Positions 45,183-56,871 of a stretch of 64,000 nt of DNA are shown here, piece after piece. The position numbers were made by a program, and so were the translations under genes. The notes under the pieces are model-generated. The model had not been told where the DNA came from. It made no database searches and worked only from the letters and a program-made list of their open reading frames with translations. This DNA comes from Trametes villosa. Its lineage: Eukaryota; Basidiomycota; Agaricomycetes; Polyporales; Polyporaceae. The stretch is taken from assembly GCA_002964805.2 (NCBI GenBank), contig PUDQ02000016.1, positions 959,194 through 1,023,193 of the forward strand. Direction: 5' to 3'. Each line of letters opens with the position of its first letter. The stretch's first letter is position 1.

Positions 45183-46360
45183 GCCAGTGATCTGCCATGA
45201 CTGGGCGCGCGTGGGGCCAATATATAGGTCCCAGTGGGCGGCGGATGAGCTACACGGCAGGCTAGACTCCGAGTAGGGCGTGAGCGCGCGGCACCTGTGG
45301 GCGCAAATTGAGGGCACCGAAACTCTAAGGGCTGATAATCGGGCACCACAAAGCCCTCGCTGGCAGGAGTATAGCCATATGAAGAGCTCGTGGGATCTCG
45401 AGAGGCAGTCCGAATGCCGTCCGGGTCGCAGCTGGCAGGGTGCCGAAACTACTCGACGAAGTACAATTGACCGAGCGTGCTGGCCATTTTGGGACGGAGG
45501 ATGCCGCCAATGCCATGTCCCCCCTGCCTCTTTGAGTGAACGCGGCGCTTACGCTATTTCTGCCCTCTGCTCCCGCCAAACCCTACGCTCATTAATGGAC
45601 CGCTCAAGACGATGCTCCTGGACCCTTGCACTAACTCAGATGGTAGTCGATACAGCTAAGCGTTCGCCTCAGCGCGCATATACATAGATTCCGTGGGCGC
45701 CGGCGCATGCGCAGTTCTCTATCCCGGCCCATCTCACTAGCAAGAACAGCTCAAGACAAGGCTTCCCCCGCAGAACCGCCGCAGTGCCATGTAATGAAGA
45801 CTGTACGCAATCTCGGCTATCTGTCGACGTGGCAAGCATACCCTATCTCAAGAATGTCTGCGAGCGTCATCGTGGGCACGGTCGGGCACATCCCGCGAGT
45901 GCCTGCGTTCACGCCGCACAAGCAGGTGTGCTTCTCCCGCGCGAAGGGCTCCGGGGCCGGAGTATGCAAGAATAAGATTTTCTCAACGAGGCCGCCGCTG
46001 TATATGACATATGACACATCTTCCACCCGACGACGGAGGCTTCACAGCATCATGGGCGACAGATGCGCCCACGTTCACACGTGCATCCGGAGAAGAACAG
46101 CGATGTGCGTCTCTCTGGGCGCGAACCCAGATACGATGCTGGCGTCCAGCAATCTCTAGGAACTGCGCCCTGTTCATCAACAGATAACTAATCATATATT
46201 CGTGGGTTATATCAGATTCGTCGAGTCTCCAGAACGTGAGCTACTTCAAGCACTCCTCGCCGGCACTCGCCGCGGCGAAACGTACTGGGCGTGAACCTTC
46301 GCTTGCAAGCTTCCAATACCTCCACGACGCCCATCCAAGAGTCTATTCACGTCAACGACT
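45183..46360. other. Divergent promoter, P450 and acyltransferase
   Basis: About 1.2 kb shared upstream region of two genes transcribed away from each other, consistent with joint control. The TATA box of the P450 is at its left edge. No other motif was recognised by eye. Confidence 0.4.
45220..45226 (-). promoter_or_regulatory. TATA box of the P450 gene
   Basis: Minus-strand TATATAT in GGGACCTATATATTGGCC, about 38 bases before the ATG at 45182 and 71 before the ATG at 45149. If transcription starts about 30 bases downstream, the leader before 45182 would be very short, which slightly favours 45149. Confidence 0.55.
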
Positions 46361-48091
46361 ATGAAGCCGCCCAGGATCGTCTTCCCTCACAAACGGATCG
46401 TCCTCGGAAAGCAGCAATCGTACAAGCTAAACAAGAACGACTTACTTATCAACTTCACCGTGAGTAATATCGAAGCACTGTGTTGTTCGCCCTATCGCTC
46501 ACGGTACCACAAGGGGGACATTGCATACGCTGTCCCCGCAAGGTTGGACGTTGCCGGCCTCGCCAACGCTCTGTCGCGCACTCTCGCCTCTTTCCCTCTC
46601 TTCTCCGGGCGTCTCGTACGCGAACCAGACTGGGCGGTCAGTCACCTGTACTTCTTTGCCTGTGCTTCTATCCTGAGCGCGCCGCCTTAGATATCCTTGG
46701 ATCCTCCGCAGCCAGCGTCCTTCTCTGTCAGGGAGAGTGCTGGATCATGGTGGCGCGAACGCGAAGGTACTGCGGTCGTTCGCATCCAACCCGGACCGTT
46801 GGTTGAGAAGATCAACCCGCTGCGCCTGCTGAGTGGAGAAGACCCTGCATTGTTCAAGGCGACTGTGGTCACGGCGGCCGACTCGACGCTCGTCGGCATG
46901 TCATGCTCTCATATCGTAGGTGCGTCCCTGTCTCCCTCTCCGGCGCACACACGCCCTATAGCTCCGAGCTGATCTTCTTCTTCTGATATCTTCCTCCTCT
47001 CCGCTCCGCAGCGGACCTCTCTGTCATCGTACAGTTCATGCGAACGTGGTCGCAGAACTTCACGGGCACCGCGTCCGAGCCCGCGCCCGTCTACCGCAAC
47101 TGCGACGATCTGCGGCCGCCCACAGACCCCGCCCGACTGGATCACATCAAGTCGAAGCTCCCGGGGATTCTGTCCGACACGTTCCCGCTGGATGACATTC
47201 CCGCCTCCGTGTTCAGCCCGTACCCCGTCACGCGGGTGGACGTGCGCCTGAGCAGCGCGCAGGTTGCCGCGCTGCACGCCGCACTTGAGCGGCTGGCCGC
47301 GGGCTCCGCGGTGCGGCCGACTGCGCAGGACGCGCTCAGCGCGTTCATCGTTTCTGCGGTGAGCGCGAGCGGCGAGGAGCCCATCACGCAGATACACAAT
47401 GTCATGAACGTACGTGCGCGCACCTCGTAGTGGATGCTCGTTCAAGCCGCGACTCACCGCTCGCGTCTCTTAGTGTAGGGGCCTCGTCCCCGATGTACTG
47501 CCGCACAACGCAGGCGCGAACGGACTGCTGTATGCGACGACGGATCCGGTCGCTCTGCCTTCGCGCTCCCACAGCGATGCTTTCCTAGCATACGCCCGCG
47601 CCATCCGCGCATCCATAGTGGAAGCGCGCGACCCGCGCTACGTGCGCGACTTCCTCGCGCTCTCGGGTGAGGAGTGGTACAAGCCCGCGAAGGCGAACCG
47701 CGGTCACTACGTCGCGCCGACACCTGGACGAATTATCATCAATTCGAGCTACAGGTGCGCCCTCCCCCCTCATTCCCTGCGGTGTTGTACGCGCGCCGCC
47801 ACTGACCGAACCCGCCCCGACAGGAGCGACTGGGCGTCGGCGCACTTCGGATACCCCGGCCAGGTATGCTGGCAGCAGCCGGACACAGTCCCCACGGACA
47901 ACTACGTGCTCATGTACCCATCGAACCCGGTGAGGACGGAAGATGGACAGTGGCGCACGGACAGTGGTGCGTGCGAGGTGGTGTTCAACGTCAAGAAGGG
48001 GCGGGAGCGCGCGTTCGAGGCCGCGCTGGCCGAGGTTTGGGCTGACTTGGCGCGAGAGGATAGTCCCTCACCTCGGATGATCACGTACTAG
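46361..48091 (+). CDS. BAHD/transferase-family acyltransferase
   Basis: CoA-dependent O-acyltransferase of the HXXXD superfamily (relatives acylate phenolics, trichothecenes and alkaloids). Exons 46361..46636, 46691..46919, 47012..47409, 47474..47754 and 47824..48091; 483 residues. The catalytic motif is SCSHIVADLS (H-I-V-A-D), joined across intron 2. Other family parts: AYAVPARLDVAGLANALSRT, FPLFSGRLVRE, RPTAQDALSAFIVSAV, MNCRGLVPDVLPHNAGANGL, and the late block SYRSDWASAHFGYPGQ, which stands where the DFGWG motif normally lies and is altered. The start is the first ATG in frame; an upstream exon is possible because the N-terminus is short for the family. It faces away from the P450 and is tail-to-tail with hydrolase copy 2. 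Confidence 0.85.
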
Positions 48092-48245
48092 CGAATCGTT
48101 GTACATCACCAGATACATTGGAATCAACCAGCTAGCTAAAAAGTACACTTGCGAGCACCAGATAGAGTTAATCATCGCACAAGACCACAATGACAGAGAG
48201 CAATTGCAGGACAACATAAGGAGGCGTAGCAGGGTATGGGGGTAT

Positions 48246-49513
48246 CTACATGTCGTCAATCCACTTCGCGATCCGCTTCAAGGTATCCGTGTACTCGGGT
48301 TCGTGCCAGGTGAACACCACAAAGTCGTGCACGGCATCGCGCGAGATATCCTCGACGACCTCCACCCCGTCCTCGCGCATCCTCTCCACCAGCGCGACCG
48401 AGTCGTCCAGCAGCCGCTCCGCCCCGCCCGCGACGACGTACGTCTGCGGGAACCCCTTGAAGATGCCCTTCTCGGGCTTCACGTACAGCGACACGGGCGA
48501 CAGGTACCGGTTCGTCCTGCTCTCCTCGAAGTCGAGCGGACCCCGGTAGGACCGCTCGCCGTACCCCGAGAACGGGTCCTCGTCGCTCACGCCGAAGATG
48601 TCGATCGGCCCGTTGAGCGTCTCGGACGTGCCCGGGCCGCGGCGCGACATGCACAGGTCGATCCACGCCGAGGCGACGAGGAGCGCGCCGGGGGGCGGGA
48701 GCGACGGGATGGGGTTCTCGACGAGGTGGCGTGCGAGCGAGAGCACGAGGTTCCCGCCTGCGGAGTCGCCGATCACGGTGATATTCTTGGGCTCGAACCC
48801 GGCGTCGTGCACGAGGTAGCGGTACGCGGCGAGGCAGTCGAGGAGCGCGGCCGGGAAGGGGTTGGCTGGGGTGAACGGGGCAGAGTTGGAGAGACGGTAT
48901 TCGACTGCGAAGGTGCGCTGGAGCGACGTAGAGTGCTTCAGCAATCCGCGCGTGAAGTTCGCGGTCACGTCGGACGGGTTTGCACTGGAGAGCTAGGTGG
49001 ACAGGGTGAGCGCACGCGAACGAGAGGATGTGTGCCAGAACTTACGGTGAAGGCGCCGCCATGGAAATGCAACACCGTCTTCTCGCCCGGCTGAGCCTTG
49101 AGGCCTGCCCAGGGCGTGTTCGCCTTGAGGAGCCAGAAGCCCGGCACCTTCGTGGGCTTGACCCCAGTGAGCTCGGCGAGGCGGCGAACCTCGCCAACGA
49201 AGACATCGTCGGGGATGGCCTCAAGCCATGTGAACTTCGCGTCCTTGAGCGCGCTGTCGGGCACCTCCTTGGGGGGTTTGTTCTCGGTCGTGAGGTCGAC
49301 CTTCATGGCGAACAGCTCCTGCGCTGTGCGCACGATGAGGGCCCGCTTGAGGGTCCATCGTTCGCGCGGGCGGTTGGTGCGGGGGATGTACCATACAGTC
49401 CAGGCAGGGATCTTGACAGCGACGAGGGAGACGGCAAAGTAGACGAGGTAGAGGCCCTTGAAAGGTTGACGCTGGAGGATCGGGTATTTCCTCTCGTACT
49501 TCTCTCTAGCCAT
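48246..49513 (-). CDS. HSL-family alpha/beta hydrolase (acetyl hydrolase), copy 2
   Basis: Paralogue of the gene at 40.8-42.1 kb. Exons 49046..49513 and 48246..48992; 404 residues. Same order of parts: N-terminal anchor (GLYLVYFAVSLVAVKIPAWT), LHFHGGAFT at the end of exon 1, nucleophile VIGDSAGGNLVLSL, acid region AGGAERLLDDS, base region DAVHDFVVFTWHEPEYTDTL. The oxyanion motif is HGGA rather than HGGG. The second exon is 747 nt in both copies and the intron is at the same codon, so they arose by duplication. It probably hydrolyses an acetyl or short acyl ester at the ER face; substrate unknown. Confidence 0.88.
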
Positions 49514-50668
49514 CGTGGAGTAAGAGCAGCCAAACGCGGCAGAGGAGATCCTAGACGTTTAGCTTCAAGCAGATATGCGCCGTATAGCTAGCCCTTTGCC
49601 GCGAGGTGCATGCTAGGCAGTCACGGAATATGCGCGTGGAGGCCGATAGAGAGCTGGCTTCCCTTAGTTGGGCGTCGCCGTCTGCGAGCTTCGCGGGCGC
49701 GTCCTGGCACACCTTCGCCTGCGCGTGATCAGTTCCTGAACAAACCTGTACACTTATCGCAATGCAGGCCTTGACAGCGTGTGTACGCCGGCAGTGGTCC
49801 CGACCACGGCTATTCCTTCGCGCACGTACAGAACCCGTGTGCAAGGGTGTGGCAGAAGCTGGCAGAAGGCGAGCCGCTCAGATAATTCGCCGCCACCGGT
49901 CGGAGACTCACGCGCTCAATCGGAGTCCGAACCGGCGCGGCATAATATCATCACCCTTCGCGTTGTTAGCTTGAAGATATCTTCAACTCTTTGCGGCGAC
50001 TCGCCCGCTCTTCCTTTCGTGCTTGACACCATCTCTATTCAATGTCTGAGATATACGGAGCAGCCCGCTATCGTTGACGCTTGACCGGTGGTAATTTTCA
50101 AGAATTTATGTGATCGACGGTCCCTGTGGATTGGCGACATTCGAGACTATCTTCCAGTACCGGTACTTCGATGTTCTGCACACTGGTGGCACTCGTACAC
50201 TGTCAGCTCCATCGTTCAGATCTTCAGACTCTGTCCCGTTCGCCGGTACATGCCTGAGCTCAAACAGGCACGGCACTATGAAACGCCGGTGTCATACCCT
50301 TCGCCGGAGGGTTCTGCCGTCCTTCGCGATCCCTGCGCGAAACAGGTCTGGCGATAGATTGAGCCTGCACTGGGACACTGACGCAGTCTTCGAACGTTGG
50401 GGCTCAAATCGCAACACTGCGAACATCATGTTTTGGAGTTCTCATAGCCCGTGCTGCAACACTGAAAGAGATGCAGCCGATACCTATTGGTCACGAGGCC
50501 TTCGCGAAGCCATAGCGGCCGCTCAAGCTGCTCGCGGTTTCTATTCTTGAAAGCTCGGCCTCTGTTCCCTCCCCTCGCTGACCTCATGAACGCTAAACCC
50601 GCTGGGCCTCTTCATATAGCGCCCCTCCCGCCGGACCGTCTCCTGCACCTCACCCACCAACTGGCAAC
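49514..50668. other. Intergenic, nothing recognised except a TATA-like box
   Basis: Divergent region between hydrolase copy 2 and the first seven-helix gene. A CATATAG element at 50613..50619 is listed separately. Confidence 0.4.
50613..50619 (+). promoter_or_regulatory. TATA-like element of 7-TM copy 1
   Basis: CATATAG, 50 bases before the ATG. The same heptamer precedes copy 3 (56790..56796), whereas copy 2 lacks it. Confidence 0.4.
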
Positions 50669-52039
50669 ATGGCTATCGCTACGTTCGCCATCGATGAGGC
50701 CTACCTCATCGGAGACTGGCTGGAGTCGTTCATGTGGGGTGGGTACCCGCCGGTTGTGGTCCTTATCGGCCTTGAACTGACAGGTGCCCAATTAGGTGTA
50801 TTCACCATAATGTTCGTGATGACTATGTACACTATCTACCAGAAGCGGCGGGAGGGCGTCAACAAGTTTACTACCATCACACTCATTCTACTGTGAGTGG
50901 TCTGCCCATCGCACATTATTCGATGTTGGAGAAGCTGACTTTACGCACCACTAGATACGTTCTCGCAACAGGACACATCGCGCTCGCTTTGACTCGCCTG
51001 ATTCAAGGCTTCATCAAACTACGCAATGTCATGGATCCGGTTGAGTACTTCGCCAGCATCTTCATCCGACTCAACATGGCGAAGGATTATCTGTACATTA
51101 CGAACGTACGTATCTTGCGTCGTACTACAGCCGTCATAAACTCACCGATGCACGGCTTCTATAGCTGTTCCTGGGCGACCTCATCATTGTCTGGCGGCTG
51201 TATGTTGTGTACGGCAAGAACCCGTACATTGCTGCTATCCCGGTGCTGACCTGCTTCGGCGAGCTTGGTACGTGGTCCTTGCCTTACGCGTCCTTCGACA
51301 GTAGATTAACATAGCGTACGCTCTTCAGCCGTTGGATACGCGTCCATCTCCTCGTGGCTTGCGCCTCACCAGAACTTCACCGTGATGAGCCGACTCGGAT
51401 CGACCATGTTCATCATGTCCCTCGTCGTGAACATCCTCCTGACATTGATCATCGTCGCCCGTATCTGGTACGTCTGGAGCGACACAATCGAGTGGCGAGT
51501 GACTGAGATATGGGCTACAGGATCGTGACCAGACGCTCTCGGAAGGCGCTCGGCATCTCGGGCGGGCAGTACACGCGCGTCCTTCTCCTGCTCATCGAGT
51601 CTGGCGCGTTCGTCGCGGCTGCGAAGCTCACGGAGTTCATCCTGTATGAGCTTGCGCCCGTGGACGGCATGGAGGGCATGAACGCCATCGAGGTAGTGTT
51701 CGAGTGCATGCCCCAGATCACGGTACGTCTCCACTCGGAACACGCCCTTGGCTGCTGTTTGAACGACGCGATCTCTCTGCGCAGGGTCTCGCGCCGACGT
51801 GCATCATCTACGCGATCAACAAGGGCTTCACGAAGCCGGACAGCGACTACTCGGCACAACCGAAGTCGACCGTGATGTTCTTCACGCCCAAGACGACCGC
51901 GCAGACGAACACGTCGCTGTCGACGACCACATCCATGGCGCAGGATGCATCCGAGAACACGACGTTCGTCAAGCAGTTCGGCGACGAGAAGGGCGTTGTG
52001 GAGAAGCTGAAGGGCTCGCCGACGGCTTCGATCGTTTGA
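50669..52039 (+). CDS. Seven-helix membrane protein, tandem copy 1
   Basis: Fungal multi-pass protein of unknown function, of the kind expanded in agaricomycetes. Exons 50669..50738, 50796..50892, 50955..51105, 51165..51267, 51329..51467, 51521..51722 and 51785..52039; 338 residues. Seven hydrophobic helices can be placed: FTIMFVMTMYTIY; TLILLYVLATGHIALALTRL; YLYITNLFLGDLIIVWRLYV; YIAAIPVLTCFGELAVGYAS; STMFIMSLVVNILLTLIIVA; YTRVLLLLIESGAFVAAAKL; ECMPQITGLAPTCIIYAINK. The N-terminal side is short and the Ser/Thr-rich tail is about 70 residues, a topology like a receptor, but no known receptor motif is seen. Intron 1 is 57 bases, in frame and stop-free. It is the first of three tandem copies with identical exon lengths for exons 1-6. 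Confidence 0.85.
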
Positions 52040-53846
52040 TTTTTGTGGACTCCTGAGACGGTGAAGTACTGTAGGTTTTGTTGAGGACGGGCGGAGATTA
52101 GTGTGGACTATGCGGTGACTGATCTATGTTCTGTTAGTGGTCTTCGTGCACAGCGGCTCAGGATTTGGGCGGCACGCATATTCCTAGCCAGGATATCCTA
52201 TGCGAGTCAGCCTGAACTGTCTCGCCGTGGCGCTTAGGCTTCCGATAGACACCAGTGGCGGCTGTGCCCTCCGCTGCTGGTGGCGGGCGCACTCGAAGGT
52301 CAAGGCATCGTGGCGTCAAGACTACGCAGTATCATCGTGTTTCTAACTCTAGCAGACGTACAGATTAGCGCGCTGCTCGTGCCGCGTCTCGGTCATAAGT
52401 CTACGTACGGATATCTAGAGGCTGTCTACCGGGCCGCATGCTCGAAGACGCTATGAAATCACCGCCTGAAGTGCTTTCCGGATCATACGCATCCAGTCCA
52501 CGCTGGCCAGGGTCCCGCATGCGATGGAAGAGAGTAGGCCTGCCACGCCTCTTGATACCGGAGTAATAACGCTGTGCGAGAAGCTGGAAGTGAGAAGTGC
52601 CGCCTGGCCGGGTGTGCTCTGCGGTGCACGCCGGCGTACATGGCTCCTCCCGTGTGAGACCGCTCCGAGGTTCATCGCGGGAGCTGCGGACCTACTAGCG
52701 GCGACTCGCACTCTTGTCTATCGTTAGCATTCCTGATAACTGGCTCAGCTATCAATACAAGGTGATCTTCTTGTAGATCCAAGAGTGATGCTCTGGGGCC
52801 TGGCAGGCTGCGCGCGCTACGCGTTGCAAAGATGGTCGCAGCCCGAAAGGATCTATGTCCTGTGCACACTGCCATGCGGGCGAGTTCGAATTCATTCTGC
52901 CAGGTTGGATATGACAAACCTATTTTAGGACTGCGGCCGCAAGGGACCGCAATGCCATAACTTCGTTTTGCGGGATGCCGTAGAGGGGAGGCTTCGATGT
53001 CCGAGACCGAACCTTCCGGCTGTCTGGTCGCGCGCTAGATGACTTCCCCTGCATAACCACGTCAATTGATAGATCTGCAAAGAACGGAGGTGATTTTCGT
53101 ACCTTCAAGTCAGAAGAAAACAAGCAACAAATATCTTCGGGACCTGGTTTCGAGAATCGTGTATTCGAGTTGGCGATGTGACGTCTCAAAGGCCGGGGCA
53201 CGTTGACAATCAGTGCTCGAATAGAATCACCTGCCACTGTCGCGAGTTATCAAATCTCTTCCTGGTGGATGTGCGACTATGAAAGAGGCGAGCAGGACTA
53301 TTGGCTACTATTGGGCTGGTGCCAGTGGGCGGTCGACGGCTAGAAAATAAGCGCTAGCACTGCTCATAAGCTTTTTGTTTGGTTGCTGTTTGGCCCAGAG
53401 TCTCGCGATCGCTCGGCAGGCTTGTTCTACACCATCATCTCTCGACATTGGAACGTTGAACGACACCACACTTAGGGTATACTCACAGCGTTTTCAACCT
53501 CGCGATCTCTCAAGAACCCCGCAATAATGTTCAACCAAACGCCACAGAGCGCCCGTGTCCTCGTCGATATAGATATCGCGACTGACAGCCTGAGAATGGT
53601 ATCAATCGGAAAAGGGTCCAGGCAGGTGACCTACGAGCCTGGTCATTCCTCCCCGTTTGCACTGGTTGTACGAATAGCTCCCTTGGTCGATCGCAAACCT
53701 TACGCCTGAGATTTCAGTGGGCGATCCGCTCTATCCACGACTACACAACTGTCCTTAAAACGATGTGACGAAAGGTACGCTGCTTGGCGCGCTCTCCCTC
53801 TCCTTTCGGCGACTGATCCTTCGCTCCAGTGAGCTGCCGCGACAAC
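52040..53846. other. Intergenic between 7-TM copies 1 and 2
   Basis: 1.8 kb with no gene that I can assemble. Small open frames (for example 53527..53709) lack support. No obvious similarity to the spacer between copies 2 and 3 was seen by eye. Confidence 0.35.
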
Positions 53847-55280
53847 ATGGCTATCGCGACATTTGCTATAGATGAGGCGTATCTCATCGGAGACTGGCTG
53901 GAAGCGTTCGTGTGGGGTGAGTAATGCCACGGGGCGAGTTCCAGGAGAGTCTCCGACATCGTCGGGCGCTGACCCCGAGCTGTTTGTGCATAGGCGTATA
54001 CACCATCATGTTTGGAATGACGCTCCTCACGATCTACGAGAACCGGAAAGAGGGCGTCAATAAATTCACTACGGTCATTCTCGTTATACTGTGAGCCGCC
54101 GTCTCCCCGACTGCTTATATTTCACCCAATTAGCGGGAACGTCCACTAATTGAGCCTGCAGATACGTCCTCGCCACCGCACATATATCGCTCGCATTAGT
54201 CCGCCTGATCCAGGGCTTCATTCTGTACCGGGATGTCATCGATCCGGTCGACTTCTTCGCCGACATATCGCGCCGCGTCAACATGGCGAAAGACTACTTG
54301 TACATTACCAACGTACGCATTCTTCTTGTGGTCTACGCTAAATCGTCTCATGCAGCTCCTCTCTAGTTGTCACTTGGAGACCTCGTCATCGTTTGGCGGC
54401 TCTATGTGGTGTACGGCAAGAACTTATACATCGCCGCCTTCCCGGCCCTCATGTGCCTCGCTGAGCTCGGTGAGTGACGTCCGCGTCACTTTTGTACCCT
54501 TTGAGACTCGGCGCTGAAATATCGTCAGCTGTCGGGTGGACGTCCATATCTCAGTGGCTGGCCCCCACCCAGAACTTCGATGTGATGGACCAGCTCGGCT
54601 CGACCATGTACTGCCTCTCTTTGGGCGTGAATGTCCTCCTAACGCTGATAATCGTAGCTCGTATTTGGTGAGTCATCTCCCAGATGTGGACCTTGTTGCG
54701 CATTCTCGATACCTCGTAGCTCATCCTCGCGTTACCGCAGGTACATGGCCAGACGCACACGGCAAGCTCTCAATGTGTCGGGCGGGAGCTACACGCGCAT
54801 CCTGCTCCTCCTCATTGAGTCCGGCGCGTTTGTTGCCGCTGCGAAGGTCGCCGAGTTTGTCATGTACGAGCTCGAGCCCGACGATGGTACTACCGGCCTG
54901 AACTCCATCGAGATCGTCTACGAGTGCATGCCCCAAATCACCGTGAGCATCAGCACGATCGATCCCTTACCTCCGAGTCTTATACTGAGGCATTTGCCGC
55001 ATATGCGCAGGGTCTCGCCCCGACGTTGATCATCTACGCTGTCAACAAGGGCTTCACGCGGCCCGACAGCTACTACTCCGCGAAGACGAACACGTCGCTC
55101 GAGTTCACCTCGCCCACGGACACCAACACGGTCTCGCACGCCGGGAGCACTACGCTGTTCACGAGCATGTTCGCGTCCAGCGACGACGAGCGCACCGTTC
55201 AGGCGAAGGGTGGTTTGTACCACGGAAACGAGTCAAAGCTGCATGGCTCGTCCGGCGGGTCGTCGGCCTCCGTTGTTTGA
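53847..55280 (+). CDS. Seven-helix membrane protein, tandem copy 2
   Basis: Exons 53847..53916, 53994..54090, 54162..54312, 54367..54469, 54529..54667, 54741..54942 and 55011..55280; 343 residues. It begins MAIATFAIDEAYLIGDWLEA, almost the same as copy 1, and keeps the shared phrases LVRLIQGF, NMAKDYLYITN, GDLVIVWRLYVVYGKN, LLLLIESGAFVAAAK, YECMPQIT and IIYAVNKGFT. Seven helices as in copy 1. Intron 1 is 77 bases here and contains stops, unlike the 57-base intron of copies 1 and 3. The tail is Ser/Thr/Gly-rich, ends SASVV, and is 5 codons longer than in the other copies. Copy 2 appears closest to copy 1 at the N-terminus. Function unknown. Confidence 0.85.
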
Positions 55281-56871
55281 TCATTATTAGCGGCCCCGAG
55301 CGGCTTGCATGCAATCCTGTACCCCTATGCTAATCGAATGAATGTGGTCCAGATCGACAAGTCGCTTTTTGCGGCGTGCCCTGGCGGTAGAAGCTCCTCG
55401 TACTCGTGATCTGGGCACACCCGTTGTCACGTTATGTTCATGTTGACGGTTCGATGGGCGGAAGACGCGCACCGACCACGGTCAGGACTCACTCTGGCTT
55501 TGGTTCAGTGAGACGTACAAACGGCGCACGTTGCCACAAGCTCACCGTCAACCGCGCAAGATCAGGACTCCCACTTGTTCCCGCGATTTCTTCCAGCCAC
55601 TCCCAGCTTCGTAACGGACGAGCATGCCGATGTCCTTTATGAAATACGACATTGGTGTTGAAATACACGGTGCGCTTTCGGACTTCTATAATATCTGGCG
55701 CCCTACTGATGAAATACTATGGTATCTCTAGGCGGAATAGCTGTCACTGATATGTGCCTCACTCGAGGACCATTCCCCACGATCTACAGCGGCTTAGTAG
55801 AGAAGTAACGATCGACCCAGGCTTCTGCAGCCTAGTACGGCATCCCGTTGAGCGAAGGAGAGAAGAAGATAAGACCCCTCGGTGAGCAGGACATATGTGC
55901 CCTTCTCTGATGTCGGTCGAAGTACTGCGCCAGGGAGTGACTTTGAGCGCTTGTACAGCTTGTGCTCCTGCTCCGATGATCATCAGTCGAAGAGATGGCA
56001 TGTGCGCCCATCCACGGTCCACGTCCCAGCGCGGCCTCGGATTCTCATCGGTACTGCGATATTTTCGTCTCCATCATCGCAGAGACAGAACTCTATCGAT
56101 TGCGCGCGGCCGCCGAGGCACACGAACCCTGAGTCCCGGGCATTGTGCGGGCTCAGGCTGAGACTCCAATTGGAGGTTCGTACGTTTATGCAGCATGCCG
56201 TGGGCTAACCGGCAATTTCCCCTTCCGGGTTCACATGATAGTCACTGCCTGACCTCTTTACGAACAGAAGCTACTCATTGGGCCATAGATTGTGCACTCC
56301 TGAGGTATACGCATCAAAGAAGGATCTCCCAGATACTCTGCATCCCTCCCCTATTTTCCCAACGTCGCCGCAGTGCTCGGAAACTATAGCATCATGCGGT
56401 GAGTGTTCCCCCGGTGACCGACGCTCGATGTGACAGCAATGTCTCGCCCAGACACGGTGTATGTGCTTCACGTACGACTCTTTCGAAACCTGAAGCTGAC
56501 GCTTCGTGGTGCAAGCTTAACCGGTGGCGGCGACGGCGCACCGCACGGAGATTGACTCTAGTGCTCCCCAAACTGCGCGCAATGTCAGCTTAACATCACT
56601 GCGCCCAGCCCCTAGCGCGGTGACGGTAGTATCAGATCTTATACAGCTGGCGCTTCTTCGACGGCCTGCATTGCGTGGATGACGAAGTGTTCCTGTAGCA
56701 GCCCCGTCTCTTCCTCTCAGGCTCTCCGCCATCAGCGTCATTGAATCCATCGGGGCGGCAATCCGGGAATTTCCCAGTCGCTCCGTCCTCATATAGGTTA
56801 CTTGACCGAGCCGCCTACCTGCTGTAGCGCCTTGCTCTCCTTTCTCCTCCAATCCAGCTACCCCAAGTATC
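55281..56871. other. Intergenic between 7-TM copies 2 and 3
   Basis: 1.6 kb without a recognisable gene or RNA. Contains the TATA-like element at 56790..56796. Confidence 0.35.
56790..56796 (+). promoter_or_regulatory. TATA-like element of 7-TM copy 3
   Basis: CATATAG in the context TCCTCATATAGGTT, 76 bases before the ATG at 56872; matches the element before copy 1. Confidence 0.4.

Noticed and set aside
48099..49094. Plus-strand open frame of 331 codons
   Set aside because: Antisense to hydrolase copy 2, whose catalytic motifs and paralogue support the minus strand.
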